From positions 1-64,000 of the forward strand of contig JAOINI010000003.1 in the NCBI GenBank assembly GCA_028139285.1: DNA of 64,000 bases. The letters are read 5' to 3'. Under the pieces are notes generated by a model. It was not told where the DNA came from and searched no databases. It was given only the letters and a program-made list of their open reading frames with translations. Both the position numbers and the translations under genes were made by a program. Source of the stretch: Candidatus Pelagibacter sp. GTDB lineage: Bacteria > Pseudomonadota > Alphaproteobacteria > Pelagibacterales > Pelagibacteraceae. This document shows, in pieces, positions 33,855-43,551 of this stretch. The first letter of the stretch is position 1, and every line of letters starts with the position of its first letter.

Positions 33855-35990
33855 GTGGCTAAAAGGAAAAAAAAGAAAAAATCAAAAATAAAAAAGTCTA
33901 GAAAAAAATCTAGAAAACTAAAAAAGTCTAGAAAAGTAAATAAGCCTAGAAAAAAAACTAAGAAATCTAGAAAAAGAAAAAAATCCAAAAAAAAAGTTAG
34001 AAAAGCAAGGCGAATTATTTTTAAATCTCCTACTTACTCAAAAGATAGTGACGGCAATTCAGTTATAAGAGTCTCAGACAGTTGGGCAAACCATGCTTAT
34101 GTAAACGACTCTAAATATAAAAAGAAATATAAGATGTCCATTAAGGAAAATGATAAATTTTGGGCTAAAGAAGGAAAAAGAATTACTTGGATGAAAAAGT
34201 ATACCAAAATTAAAGATGTTAAGTACAGCAAAGACGAAGTTAAAATAAAATGGTATTATGATGGAACTTTAAATGCTTCAGCGAATTGTATAGATAGACA
34301 TTTAAAGAAAAATCCAAGTAAAACAGCAATCATTTGGGTCGGTGATGATCCTGCTGATACAAAGAAAATTTCTTACAAAGAACTTCACCAAAACGTATGT
34401 AAAGCTGCAAATGGTTTAAAGAGTTTAGGTATTCAAAAAGGAGATAGAGTTACAATTTATCTGACTATGATCCCTGAATTAGCCTACATAATGTTGGCTT
34501 GTGCGCGAATTGGTGCTGTTCACTCAATTATTTTTGGCGGATTTTCACCTGACTCAATAGCTACTAGGATTACTGATTGTGAGTCTGAATATTTAATAAC
34601 TGCAGATGAAGGAGTAAGAGGTGGAAAAATAATTCCGTTAAAAAAAATTGCTGATGAGGCTTTAGATCAATGTCCTGGAGTAAAAAAATGTGTGGTTGTT
34701 GAAAGAACCGGAAATCAAGTTGATTGGAATAATGAAAGAGATGTTTCTTACAAAGAGCTTATTTCATCAGTTCCCTCGAAATGTGAGCCTGAGGAAATGA
34801 ACGCGGAAGATCCGCTGTTTATTTTATATACATCTGGATCAACTGGCAAACCTAAGGGTGTTCTACACACTACGGGTGGATACATGGTTTATGCATCGAT
34901 GACACATCAGTATATTTTTGACTATAAGGCTAATGATATTTATTGGTGTACAGCTGATATAGGTTGGGTAACAGGTCATAGTTATATTATTTACGGACCT
35001 CTCTCAAACGGAGCGACAACTATTATGTTTGAGGGAGTTCCAAATTATCCGGATAGTTCCAGATGGTGGCAAATAGTAGATAAATATAAAGTAAATATTT
35101 TTTACACTGCCCCAACAGCAATAAGAGCTTTGATGCGAGAGGGAGATAAACCTGTAAAAAAAACAAGTAGAAAAACGCTAAAATTATTAGGAACTGTTGG
35201 AGAACCTATAAACCCGGAAGCTTGGATGTGGTATTACAAAACAGTAGGGGACTCTAGATGTCCAATTGTTGATACCTGGTGGCAAACAGAAACTGGAGGA
35301 ATTTTAATTGCACCTCAACCTGGCGCTATAGATTTAAAGCCGGGCTCAGCAACTAAACCTTTTTATGGTATCAAACCAGTTTTAGTTGATAAAGATGGTA
35401 AAACTGTAAAAGGAGAAGGCAAAGGAAGACTTTGTATGGCTACTTCTTGGCCAGGTCAAATGCGAACAGTTTATGGAGATCATCAAAGATTTATAGATAC
35501 TTATTTTTCTCAATTTGATGGAAAATATTTCACTGGAGACGGATGCAGAAGAGATAAAGATGGATATTATTGGATTACAGGAAGAGTGGATGATGTAATT
35601 ATTGTATCAGGCCACAACCTTGGAACAGCTGAAATTGAAAGTGCATTTGTTGCGCATCCTAAAGTTGCTGAAGCAGCTGTGGTTGGATTTCCGCATAGTA
35701 TAAAAGGTAATGGGTTATATTGTTACGTGACTTTAAACGCTGGTGAAAACCCTACTGGAGATTTAGAGAGAGATCTTAAGCTTTGGGTCAGAAAACAAAT
35801 CGGTCCAATAGCTACACCTGACGTAATTCAATTTGCACCTGGGTTACCAAAAACAAGATCCGGAAAAATCATGAGAAGAATTTTAAGAAAAATTGCTGCC
35901 AATGAGCCTGATAATTTAGGAGATACAACAACTTTGGCGGATCCTAGTGTGGTAACGTCTCTGGTAGAGAATAGACAAAATAAAGGTTAA
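33855..35990 (+). CDS. acs: Acetyl-CoA synthetase with polybasic N-terminal extension
   Basis: Acs activates acetate to acetyl-CoA through acetyl-AMP. From about residue 75 the protein is a normal Acs: [20 protein letters not shown] near 140, [19 protein letters not shown] near 330, [10 protein letters not shown] near 475, [23 protein letters not shown] near 555, and the acetylatable lysine in TRSGKIMRR near 675. Residues 1-53 are an added tail of about 60% Lys/Arg with repeated SRK units. The start is GTG, with a GGGG ribosome-binding stretch 5 nt upstream. The tail is unusual for Acs. Total 711 aa against about 650 in relatives. Confidence 0.95.
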   Translation: MAKRKKKKKSKIKKSRKKSRKLKKSRKVNKPRKKTKKSRKRKKSKKKVRKARRIIFKSPTYSKDSDGNSVIRVSDSWANHAYVNDSKYKKKYKMSIKENDKFWAKEGKRITWMKKYTKIKDVKYSKDEVKIKWYYDGTLNASANCIDRHLKKNPSKTAIIWVGDDPADTKKISYKELHQNVCKAANGLKSLGIQKGDRVTIYLTMIPELAYIMLACARIGAVHSIIFGGFSPDSIATRITDCESEYLITADEGVRGGKIIPLKKIADEALDQCPGVKKCVVVERTGNQVDWNNERDVSYKELISSVPSKCEPEEMNAEDPLFILYTSGSTGKPKGVLHTTGGYMVYASMTHQYIFDYKANDIYWCTADIGWVTGHSYIIYGPLSNGATTIMFEGVPNYPDSSRWWQIVDKYKVNIFYTAPTAIRALMREGDKPVKKTSRKTLKLLGTVGEPINPEAWMWYYKTVGDSRCPIVDTWWQTETGGILIAPQPGAIDLKPGSATKPFYGIKPVLVDKDGKTVKGEGKGRLCMATSWPGQMRTVYGDHQRFIDTYFSQFDGKYFTGDGCRRDKDGYYWITGRVDDVIIVSGHNLGTAEIESAFVAHPKVAEAAVVGFPHSIKGNGLYCYVTLNAGENPTGDLERDLKLWVRKQIGPIATPDVIQFAPGLPKTRSGKIMRRILRKIAANEPDNLGDTTTLADPSVVTSLVENRQNKG

Positions 35991-36628
35991 TTGAATTTTA
36001 GATCTTTTGTTAATTTTTTAAACTCGTCTTTCATCAATCCCCATTTTAAATGAATAGAATTTAAGACTATTTTTTTATCAAGTGATTTTAGTTCATCTGC
36101 AATAGGTGACCAATAGTATAATGCCTGACCACTTTCCTTAAAGGGATCATCTAAATAATAGTTTAAAAAATTTACTTTATTTATCCTCTCTAAAAAATTT
36201 TTTTTACCTCTGTCAAAAATTTCATCATTTAAACCATTTTTTTTTTCATTTTCTAGGATATTTAAAAAAACCTCTTTACAGTCATTCTCCTTTAAGTTTT
36301 TTTCTGAAATAAGATAGGAGAAAACATAAAAAGCACAGTCAGCTAATGCGACCACGTAAATGTTCCATTTTGCGATATTAATGGATTTTAGAAAAACTTC
36401 ATCCTCCATCATCGCAATATATTTAACTCCTATTCTTGTTTTCAAGTAGCCGTATAAAGTTGTTTGTGCAACATGTGCGGATCTTTCTTGAATGAAATTT
36501 TCTAAATCTTGTTTGGATTTTATTCTTTTAAAAAGACCAGATATTTTCCAAATTGGAATTACATATTCCCAAATGTCAATTAGAGTGGTTCTAAGAGTGT
36601 TTCGCAATTTATTTAGATTCAATTTCAC
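35987..36628 (-). CDS. Conserved-looking protein of unknown function
   Basis: A 213-aa protein without a signal peptide. It has an aromatic N-terminal helix ([18 protein letters not shown]), the segment [27 protein letters not shown] and a hydrophobic stretch [20 protein letters not shown] that may be amphipathic or a single span. I have a weak impression of similar uncharacterised alphaproteobacterial proteins but cannot name a family. It converges on acs with a 4-bp overlap and diverges from the symporter operon across 155 bp. Confidence 0.72.
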   Translation of the reverse strand: MKLNLNKLRNTLRTTLIDIWEYVIPIWKISGLFKRIKSKQDLENFIQERSAHVAQTTLYGYLKTRIGVKYIAMMEDEVFLKSINIAKWNIYVVALADCAFYVFSYLISEKNLKENDCKEVFLNILENEKKNGLNDEIFDRGKKNFLERINKVNFLNYYLDDPFKESGQALYYWSPIADELKSLDKKIVLNSIHLKWGLMKDEFKKLTKDLKFN

Positions 36629-36743
36629 GTTGTATATAAAAAACCCTTTATTTACTTGTCTTATAGCATTTCATATTGGTTTTGGGGTCCTTTTTTCTCT
36701 TTAAATTCAACTCATAATCAGTATGCTCCCCAGCAATAAGAGT

Positions 36744-36761
36744 ACTTTTTACGTAAAAAGT
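36744..36761. promoter_or_regulatory. 18-bp perfect palindrome upstream of the symporter operon
   Basis: ACTTTTTACGTAAAAAGT is a perfect 18-bp palindrome ending 22 nt before the ATG of the small symporter subunit. It could be a dimeric repressor or activator operator. In RNA it could be a 7-bp stem with an ACGU loop just upstream of the GGGGGA ribosome binding site (36775-36780). Confidence 0.5.
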
Positions 36762-36783
36762 TAAAAAATAAATAGGGGGAAAT

Positions 36784-37041
36784 ATGTCAAATAAAGACGC
36801 ATATTGGAATAAGACCAAAAACCATATGATCGTAACATTGGTTCTTTGGGCTTTCTTCTCATTAGTGATCTTCATGTTTGGTTCTGAACTGAACACGATG
36901 TCTTTTCTTGGCTATCCATTAGCATATTACATGACTGCGCAGGGTTCACTTCTTGCCTTTGTGATAATTTTGTTTTGGACTGCAAATAAACAAGAAAAAA
37001 TCGACGAAGAACATGGTTTCTCAGAAAGAGAGGATGACTAA
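36784..37041 (+). CDS. DUF4212 small subunit of sodium:solute symporter
   Basis: An 85-aa protein with two helices (about 17-37 and 50-72). KDAYWNKTKNHMIVTLVLWA at the start and LGYPLAYYMTAQGSLLAFVIILFWT fit DUF4212, the small partner that travels with VC_2705-type acetate/monocarboxylate symporters. It has a strong GGGGGA ribosome binding site 4 nt before the ATG and overlaps the large subunit by 1 nt (TAATG). Confidence 0.93.
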   Translation: MSNKDAYWNKTKNHMIVTLVLWAFFSLVIFMFGSELNTMSFLGYPLAYYMTAQGSLLAFVIILFWTANKQEKIDEEHGFSEREDD

Positions 37042-38897
37042 TGTTTAAAGGAGATTTTATACAAAACCTTCCTAAAATATATGGTACCTACACTGGTGGC
37101 TTTATAGTGTTCATCATTTTGATGGCATTAGCAGAGCAAGCAGGTGTGTCAGCTAAAAACATCGGAGTGATGTTCGTAGCTTTCACGGTATTGATTTATG
37201 CCTTAATCGGTTATTTATCAAGAACCATACAAGTAGATGCCTACTATGTTGCAGGAAGACAAGTGCCTACCGTATTTAACGGGATGGCAACAGCAGCTGA
37301 CTGGATGTCAGGTGCATCATTCGTAGCTTTAGCGGGTGGAGTTTACTTTGGTGGCTATACTTATATGGCCTTCTTAGTAGGTTGGACAGGTGGATACGTA
37401 CTTGTTGCAACTCTAATGGCTCCGTACCTAAGAAAGTTTGGATGTTACACAGTTCCTGATTTTATCGGAACACGATACGGTGGTAATGTGGTGAGAGCTG
37501 CATCAGTATTCGTGCTTTTCATAGCATCATTTACTTACGTAACAGCACAAATTAATGCTACGGGAACAATTGCTTCTAGAGCTCTTGGAATACCTTTTGA
37601 ATGGGGAGTTTGGGTAGGATTAATAAGTATCCTTATCTGTTCAATGCTTGGTGGAATGAGAGCCGTAACTTGGACACAGGTTGCTCAGTACATTGTATTA
37701 ATCATCGCATACTTAATACCAGTATTCTGGATTAGTTCTAACGTAGGTGGAGGAATTTTCCCTCACTTAATGTTGGGTGATGAAGTTGCAAGACTTGGCG
37801 AACTTGAACAACAATTTGGACTAGTTAAAAACAGCGCCGCAGATATGAAAGCAGCTGGGGTACCAGGGGGATTAAAATATATCTCTGGATCTCACTCTGG
37901 AGTACCTGAAGGTGGAATGGCTGTCTGGAAATACTTATCGTTAGCGATTTGTATGATGGTAGGAACTGCATCGTTACCTCATATCTTAATGAGATACTTT
38001 ACAACTCCTACAGTAAGAGCAGCAAGAAAATCAGTAGCTTGGTCGCTATTCTTTATTTTCTTACTTTACTCTTCAGCGCCTATGTTAGCGACATTGTCTA
38101 AATTAGCATTGATGGATCCAAATCTACCAACTGGAATTATCGGAAAATCTATTTCTGAAGTTCAGTCGATAGAGTGGGTACAAAGATGGTCTGAAGTTAA
38201 ACAAGTATTTATCGCAGACTTTAATGGTGACGGAATACTTCAGTTGAATGAATGGTTCATGAGAGGTGACGTTGTAGTATTAGCTACTCCAGAAGTAGCG
38301 GGTCTACCGTTCGTAATCTCAGGACTAGTGTTTGCTGGTGGTATGGCTGCTGCCATGTCAACTGCTGATGGTTTAGTTCTTGCAATATCAAATGCGTTAT
38401 CACACGACATTTATTACAAGATCATTAATCCAAAAGCGGAAACTGCTAAAAGACTATTAGTTGCTCGTGTACTTCTAGTAATAATCGGAGCTGCTGGTGC
38501 TTACATAGCCTCTTTCAGGCTAACAAGTATCTTAGGTTCGGTTGCTTGGGCATTCGACTTTGCGATGTCAGGCTTATTCTTCCCACTTGTACTTGGTGTA
38601 TGGTGGAAGAGAGCTACTAGAGAAGGTGCAATCGCTGGTATCATTGCGGGAATTGTATCAGGAACATTATACTTAACGTGGGTGTTCCCTAAATTCTCAG
38701 TTCCAATGTGGGGCGGTGTAAATACTCCATTCTTAGGTATTGACCACTTAAGATTTGGTTTAATCGGAGCACCAATTTGTTTAGTTGTAATGGTGGTAGT
38801 CAGTTTAATGACTAAAGAGCCAAGCCCAGCTACACAAAAATTAGTAGACGATACAAGAATACCAACAGGTAAGGCTATTCTTGGTAAGCAACACTAA
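37041..38897 (+). CDS. Sodium:solute symporter, VC_2705 (ActP-like) family, with EF-hand loop
   Basis: A 618-aa SSS-family permease of about 13 helices. AYYVAGRQVPTVFNGMATAADWMSG near 67, GTASLPHILMRYFTTPTVRAARKS near 308 and STADGLVLAISNALSHD near 455 are the family core. Acetate or a similar monocarboxylate is the likely substrate, supported by acs nearby. Residues 393-404 (DFNGDGILQLNE) form a canonical EF-hand loop with Asp1, Asn3, Asp5, Gly6, Leu8 and Glu12, in an extra loop between helices, so calcium may bind. The operon ends at a strong terminator. Confidence 0.93.
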   Translation: MFKGDFIQNLPKIYGTYTGGFIVFIILMALAEQAGVSAKNIGVMFVAFTVLIYALIGYLSRTIQVDAYYVAGRQVPTVFNGMATAADWMSGASFVALAGGVYFGGYTYMAFLVGWTGGYVLVATLMAPYLRKFGCYTVPDFIGTRYGGNVVRAASVFVLFIASFTYVTAQINATGTIASRALGIPFEWGVWVGLISILICSMLGGMRAVTWTQVAQYIVLIIAYLIPVFWISSNVGGGIFPHLMLGDEVARLGELEQQFGLVKNSAADMKAAGVPGGLKYISGSHSGVPEGGMAVWKYLSLAICMMVGTASLPHILMRYFTTPTVRAARKSVAWSLFFIFLLYSSAPMLATLSKLALMDPNLPTGIIGKSISEVQSIEWVQRWSEVKQVFIADFNGDGILQLNEWFMRGDVVVLATPEVAGLPFVISGLVFAGGMAAAMSTADGLVLAISNALSHDIYYKIINPKAETAKRLLVARVLLVIIGAAGAYIASFRLTSILGSVAWAFDFAMSGLFFPLVLGVWWKRATREGAIAGIIAGIVSGTLYLTWVFPKFSVPMWGGVNTPFLGIDHLRFGLIGAPICLVVMVVVSLMTKEPSPATQKLVDDTRIPTGKAILGKQH

Positions 38898-38920
38898 TTA
38901 ACAATTATTTAAAATTAAAA

Positions 38921-38948
38921 GGGGCGATTTTTTCGCCCCTTTTTTTTT
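38921..38948 (+). terminator. Intrinsic terminator after the symporter operon
   Basis: GGGGCGA (38921-38927) pairs with TCGCCCC (38933-38939) around five T, followed by nine T. This is a textbook rho-independent terminator 23 nt after the symporter stop. Confidence 0.95.
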
Positions 38949-38973
38949 ACCTAAATCATGGTAATTTAAGCTT

Positions 38974-39309
38974 ATGATACCAACTTGGGCGATAATTTTA
39001 GATTACACTTTAGGTACAATAATGTGGACCTTAATTGGTCGAGCATTCATGAATATTTTTCAAAAAGAAGATTCTACTTTTTTTTTCATGAGAATATTTG
39101 TAAAAACAACAAATCCAATAATTAATTTATTTAAATTTATTACTCCAAGTTTCTTATTTGGACCTTTCATAGCCTTATATGTGGCATGGTTTTTTTATTT
39201 ATTCAGATTTTACGCCATGCCTTACATTCTTGGTTATGATGTTTGGGGAATGTTAGCATTTCCTCTAGAAAGCGATTTTTCAAGACAATTATATCAACTG
39301 TTTAATTAA
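38974..39309 (+). CDS. Small membrane protein, unknown (distantly YggT-like)
   Basis: A 111-aa protein with hydrophobic segments at about 4-24 and 58-80 and aromatic-rich ends (FFFMRIFVKTTNPIINLFKFITP). The pattern 'helix, T-x-P-I-x-x-x-F-x-x-I-x-P, helix' faintly resembles YggT, but this is not enough to assign it. It begins 25 nt after the preceding terminator, so it needs its own promoter or read-through. rpe follows 44 nt later. Confidence 0.65.
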   Translation: MIPTWAIILDYTLGTIMWTLIGRAFMNIFQKEDSTFFFMRIFVKTTNPIINLFKFITPSFLFGPFIALYVAWFFYLFRFYAMPYILGYDVWGMLAFPLESDFSRQLYQLFN

Positions 39310-39353
39310 TCTAATTTTTTTGACAAAATTTAAGATTAAAATATAAATGTAGA

Positions 39354-40016
39354 ATGAGCAATCTAATCAAAATATCACCGTCTATTTTATCAGCTGATTT
39401 TAGTAAATTGGGTGCAGAAGTTATTTCTTTAGAGAGGGCAGGTGCTGATTATATACATATAGATGTAATGGATGGACATTTTGTGCCAAATCTCACTATT
39501 GGCCCAGAAGTAATTAAAAAACTGAGACCTCTCACAAAAAAAGTATTCGACGTTCATTTAATGATTTCTCCAGTAGATAATTTTATTAAAGACTATGCTA
39601 ATGCAGGAGCGGATATCATTACCTTTCACCCTGAAGCTACTAAAAACACTTCTAAAACTATAGAGCTTATAAAAAAAGAAAACAAAAAAGTTGGGATTTC
39701 TCTTAAACCAAAATCAAGTATTGATTTGATAAAAGATCATTTAGGTGAAATTGATCTAGTTCTAATAATGAGTGTTGAACCGGGATTTGGAGGACAAAAG
39801 TTTATGCCAGAAGTATTGAAAAAAACAAAACAACTTAAAGAAATAATAAAGTCTAAGGGGTTTAATGTGGACATTGAAATAGATGGAGGAATTAATTTTG
39901 AAAATTGTTCTTTAGCAAAACAAGCTGGAGCAAATATTCTTGTTTCAGGATCAACTATTTTTAAAGAGAATAAAGGCGATCTTAAAAAAAATATAGAAAT
40001 TCTCAGAAAAAATTAA
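39354..40016 (+). CDS. rpe: Ribulose-phosphate 3-epimerase
   Basis: Rpe interconverts ribulose-5-P and xylulose-5-P in the pentose phosphate pathway. Motifs are ISPSILSADFSKLGAE at the start, HIDVMDGHFVPNLTIG near 35 and FDVHLMI near 66 (metal ligands), MSVEPGFGGQKFMP near 138, and EIDGGINFENC near 174. The length of 220 aa is normal. It opens the rpe-heparinase-like-purH run typical of alphaproteobacteria. Confidence 0.97.
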   Translation: MSNLIKISPSILSADFSKLGAEVISLERAGADYIHIDVMDGHFVPNLTIGPEVIKKLRPLTKKVFDVHLMISPVDNFIKDYANAGADIITFHPEATKNTSKTIELIKKENKKVGISLKPKSSIDLIKDHLGEIDLVLIMSVEPGFGGQKFMPEVLKKTKQLKEIIKSKGFNVDIEIDGGINFENCSLAKQAGANILVSGSTIFKENKGDLKKNIEILRKN

Positions 40017-40019
40017 TAG

Positions 40020-41663
40020 ATGTTTGGCTTAAAAGGTGCCTATTTTTATTTAGTTGCAATTCAAATAACTTTAATCAAATTTTTTAAAAAAATTTATTTC
40101 TTATCTAATCATTATCACAAGTCTCTAAAATCAAAAATTCCTACTCAAGTTTATTTTAATCCAAATCCATTTTTATTATCTCTTATTTCCCCCTATAAAA
40201 AAAAATCACTAAGAATTAGTGAAATAAATGTCAATGATTTTTGGATAGAAAATAAAAATAGGAGTGTTGACGATCATCATAATTTTTTATGGTTAAGTTT
40301 AATTGATAGAAAAGTAGATGGTAAAAGTATACAGAAAATTATTTATCTATGGATGTTTAAATATTCAAAATTTAAACTAAAAGTTTGGGAAAACTCTACT
40401 TTAAGTAACAGAATAATTAGTTGGATACTTAATATTGATATCATCATTAATAACGGAACATTTGAGTTTAAAAAAAATTTTTTTCAAAATATAATTCTGC
40501 AGTGTAACCATTTAAAAAAGAATATAAGATTTGAGAAGAATCCTATCAAAAAAATTGAGGCATTATCCGCGCTTATATTGTCAGGAATAATTTTCAAAGA
40601 ATATGAAGAAAATTATAATTTTGGTATTAAGGCTTTAGAAAAATTTGTTAATTCATATTTTGATGATGATGGTTTCCCGTTAACTAGAAGCCCTAATGAT
40701 CTTATATTTTTTAATAAGTATCTTTTATTGTGTCATGAGAACATCAAAGATGCTCAACAATATATGCCTGATTTTCTTGATGCAATTATTCAAAAAAATT
40801 TAATGTGTATTAAATTTTTTAAAACTCCAAATAATCAGACGCCACTTTTCAATGGAGCTTCTGAAAAATTGCTTACTCATTATGAAAAATATCTTGAGAG
40901 TTTTAAAGTAAGCAAAAAAAATAAAAAGGAGATAGTTGGAGGTATATTCCATGCAAAATCTAAACAACAAGTTTTATACTTTGACGTTGGTGGGCCACCT
41001 GGTAAAAATTTCTCAAAAAATTATCAATCAGGCCCTCTTTCTTTTGAGTATTTTTTAGATGGCATAAAAATAATTACTAATTGTGGATTTGGAAATAATA
41101 TCTCACCTAAAGCAGAACTTATTAGTCGATTAACTGCCAGTCAGTCTACATTAACTATAAATGACACTAGTATAACTAAATTTGAGAGGAATAAGCTAAT
41201 CAACAGAGTTTTTGGAAATTCAATTAAAAACACTTTTAAAACAAGTGATTTAAAATTTAAAACTGACAAAAATTTAATTAGTTGTTCCGCGTCTCACAAT
41301 GGATACGAAAAAAACTTTAATTGTATTCATAAAAGAGAAATTTATCTTGATCAAAATAATAATAGGTTAAACGGTGTTGATCATATTTTTAAAAAGAAAG
41401 ATGGAATTCCAATAAGATATGTAATAAGATTTCATCTAAATCCTGAACTATCTGCTGTAAAAACAATTGGTGGAAATAGTGCTTTGATACAAATATCAAA
41501 GAATAAGTCACTTATTTTTACAATTAAAGACGAAAATCTTGAATTAGAAAAGAGTATTTATTTAGGAGGAAAAAAAATATTAGATAATACTTGTATAACT
41601 ATTTCTGGTAATCTAGTTAATAAAGATAAGTTTTTTAATTGGGAAATTAAGAAAAAAATTTAG
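40020..41663 (+). CDS. Heparinase II/III-like protein
   Basis: A 547-aa protein with an alpha-helical toroid N-terminal half (SNRIISWILNIDIIINNG, EKNPIKKIEALSALILSGIIF) and a beta-sandwich C-terminal half (LYFDVGGPPGKNFSKNYQSGPLSFEYFLDG, NRLNGVDHIFKKKDGIPIRYVIRFHL). This domain order fits the heparinase II/III family often found between rpe and purH in alphaproteobacteria. The true substrate is unknown, and a cell-envelope polysaccharide is possible. No signal peptide is clear. It starts 3 nt after rpe. Confidence 0.85.
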   Translation: MFGLKGAYFYLVAIQITLIKFFKKIYFLSNHYHKSLKSKIPTQVYFNPNPFLLSLISPYKKKSLRISEINVNDFWIENKNRSVDDHHNFLWLSLIDRKVDGKSIQKIIYLWMFKYSKFKLKVWENSTLSNRIISWILNIDIIINNGTFEFKKNFFQNIILQCNHLKKNIRFEKNPIKKIEALSALILSGIIFKEYEENYNFGIKALEKFVNSYFDDDGFPLTRSPNDLIFFNKYLLLCHENIKDAQQYMPDFLDAIIQKNLMCIKFFKTPNNQTPLFNGASEKLLTHYEKYLESFKVSKKNKKEIVGGIFHAKSKQQVLYFDVGGPPGKNFSKNYQSGPLSFEYFLDGIKIITNCGFGNNISPKAELISRLTASQSTLTINDTSITKFERNKLINRVFGNSIKNTFKTSDLKFKTDKNLISCSASHNGYEKNFNCIHKREIYLDQNNNRLNGVDHIFKKKDGIPIRYVIRFHLNPELSAVKTIGGNSALIQISKNKSLIFTIKDENLELEKSIYLGGKKILDNTCITISGNLVNKDKFFNWEIKKKI

Positions 41664-41665
41664 TA

Positions 41666-43216
41666 ATGAATTTAAAAATTAAAAATGCCTTAGTTTCTGT
41701 TTTTGATAAAGAAAATATTCCCTCCTTATTAAAAAGTCTGAAAAAACATAATATCAAAATTATTAGTTCTGGAGGAACTTATAAATCTATAAAAAAGCTT
41801 GGATACAATTGTATTGAGTTATCTCAATTTACTGGGTTTAAAGAAATGCTGGATGGTAGAGTCAAAACTCTTCATCCGAAAATTCATGCTGGGATTTTAC
41901 ATGACAGAAAAAATAAAGCTCACAAAAGTGAAATGTCCAAGCAAAAATTTCCCTCGATAGATTTGATTGTTGTTAATTTTTATCCGTTTCAAAAAATAGT
42001 TACTAAAACTAAAAATCCAAATAAAATTATTGAAAATATAGATATTGGTGGTCCAACAATGGTACGTGCTGCGGCAAAAAATTTTAAGAATGTAACAATA
42101 ATTACAAATAAAGATGATTATTCTTCACTGATTAAAGAATTAGAAAAAAACAATGGAGCAACTTCATTAAAATTTAGAGAAATCATGTCCTCTAAAGCAT
42201 TTGGTTTAACTGCATATTATGATGCTATGATTGCTAATTGGTTTAACAATAAATTAAGTATTCAGTTTCCTGAAAGAAAAACTATCTTCGGACGGAAACT
42301 AAAAAAGTTAAGATATGGTGAAAATCCACATCAAGAAAGCTCTATTTATATTAATGATTATGAAGACAAAAAACTTGGATTTACTCAAATTCACGGTAAA
42401 GAATTGAGTTATAATAATTTTAACGATATGTTTGCATCGTTAGATATCCTTTTGTCTATTAAAAGAAAAGCTGGCACGGTGATTACAAAACATGCAAATC
42501 CTTGTGGCGTTTCGGAACATAAAAATCCTATAGACTCATTTAAAAATGCATATGCATGTGATCCAATTAGTGCTTTTGGCGGAGTTATTGCGTGCAATTA
42601 TAAAATTACTAAAAAAATTGCGCTAGAAATAAATAAGAATTTTCTTGAAGTTATACTTGGTAAGGGTTTCGATAAAGAGTCTTTGAAAATATTAAAAAAG
42701 AGAAAAAACTTGAGAATAATAGATATATCGAAATTTAAGCCTAAAAATATTTCATCAATAAAAATATTTGATGGATCCTTTTTGGTGCAAAATAAAAACA
42801 AAATAGTCCTTGATAGAAAAAAAATTAAATGTGTCACGAAACTAAAACCTAGTAAGAAAGAACTAGCAGAAATAGAGTTTGCTTTTAATGTAAGTAAGTA
42901 TGTAAAATCTAACGCAATCGTTTTGTGTAATAATTTTTCAACAATTGGCATTGGAGCAGGTCAACCTAGTAGACTCGATAGCTGTAAATTGGCTGTACAA
43001 AAAGCAAAACAGTTTCAATCAGAAAAAATAAAAAATTCTGTTGCAGCTTCAGATGCCTTTTTCCCGTTTGCAGATGGTGTACAAGCTCTAATCAAAGCAG
43101 GTATAAAAATAATAGTTCAGCCCGGAGGGTCAATAAGAGATCAAGAAGTAATAAATGTTGCTAATAAAGCAAAGATTAAAATGCTCTTTACAAATGTAAG
43201 GCATTTCAATCATTAA
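41666..43216 (+). CDS. purH: Bifunctional AICAR transformylase/IMP cyclohydrolase PurH
   Basis: PurH carries out the last two steps of IMP synthesis. The N-terminal MGS-like cyclohydrolase domain has LVSVFDKENIPSLLKSL, ISSGGTYKSIKKLG and DGRVKTLHPKIHAGIL. The C-terminal transformylase domain has KLRYGENPHQ near 211, KHANPCGVSE near 276, SAFGGVIACN near 299 and SDAFFPFADGVQ near 462. The last residues are VRHFNH. Length 516 aa. Its 3' end overlaps phhB by 4 bp on the opposite strand. Confidence 0.97.
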   Translation: MNLKIKNALVSVFDKENIPSLLKSLKKHNIKIISSGGTYKSIKKLGYNCIELSQFTGFKEMLDGRVKTLHPKIHAGILHDRKNKAHKSEMSKQKFPSIDLIVVNFYPFQKIVTKTKNPNKIIENIDIGGPTMVRAAAKNFKNVTIITNKDDYSSLIKELEKNNGATSLKFREIMSSKAFGLTAYYDAMIANWFNNKLSIQFPERKTIFGRKLKKLRYGENPHQESSIYINDYEDKKLGFTQIHGKELSYNNFNDMFASLDILLSIKRKAGTVITKHANPCGVSEHKNPIDSFKNAYACDPISAFGGVIACNYKITKKIALEINKNFLEVILGKGFDKESLKILKKRKNLRIIDISKFKPKNISSIKIFDGSFLVQNKNKIVLDRKKIKCVTKLKPSKKELAEIEFAFNVSKYVKSNAIVLCNNFSTIGIGAGQPSRLDSCKLAVQKAKQFQSEKIKNSVAASDAFFPFADGVQALIKAGIKIIVQPGGSIRDQEVINVANKAKIKMLFTNVRHFNH

Positions 43217-43551
43217 TTAATTTTATCTATTTTAGCAGCTAGAATAAAATCACTTTCGGCAAGACCTTTTATTGCGTGTGTAAAAATTTTTATCTTGCAA
43301 TAACCCCAACCAAAATTGATATCAGGATGATGGTTTTCTGTCTCCGCAATTTCACCTACTTTGTTTACAAATTTTTGACTTTCTGCGAAGTTTTTAAATT
43401 TAAATTCTTTAATTAAATAAAAGTTTTCTTCCTTATCTTTTTTTACTTCCCAATCATCTACTTTTTTTAAATATTTATGTATCTCACTTTTGTCAAAAGG
43501 GGGAATGTTACCGTCACATGCAATACACTTTTTTTTTGAAAGATCAGACAT
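43213..43551 (-). CDS. phhB: Pterin-4a-carbinolamine dehydratase
   Basis: PhhB dehydrates pterin-4a-carbinolamine to recycle pterin cofactors. The signature ETENHHPDINFGWGYCKIKIFTHAIKGL carries the catalytic histidines. I start at the ATG at 43551 (MSDLSKKKCIACDG), which overlaps the dehalogenase stop as TAATG. The longer frame reads through that gene. CIACDG near the N-terminus is common in alphaproteobacterial forms. No phenylalanine hydroxylase gene is nearby. Confidence 0.93.
   Translation of the reverse strand: MSDLSKKKCIACDGNIPPFDKSEIHKYLKKVDDWEVKKDKEENFYLIKEFKFKNFAESQKFVNKVGEIAETENHHPDINFGWGYCKIKIFTHAIKGLAESDFILAAKIDKIN

Noticed and set aside
33885..34016. Poly-A-rich tract before acs as a non-coding artefact
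   Set aside because: The frame has no stop over more than 50 codons although the other frames contain TAG within the TCTAGA repeats, and a GGGG site precedes the GTG. Coding is more likely, although I flag the start as testable.
36648..36896. Open frame on the minus strand overlapping the DUF4212 gene
   Set aside because: It is antisense to a well-supported membrane protein gene, its product is hydrophobic only as a mirror of that gene, and it has no recognisable motif.
42598..42951. 117-codon minus-strand frame inside purH
   Set aside because: It lies wholly within the conserved purH coding region and its composition is what the antisense of lysine- and isoleucine-rich codons gives.
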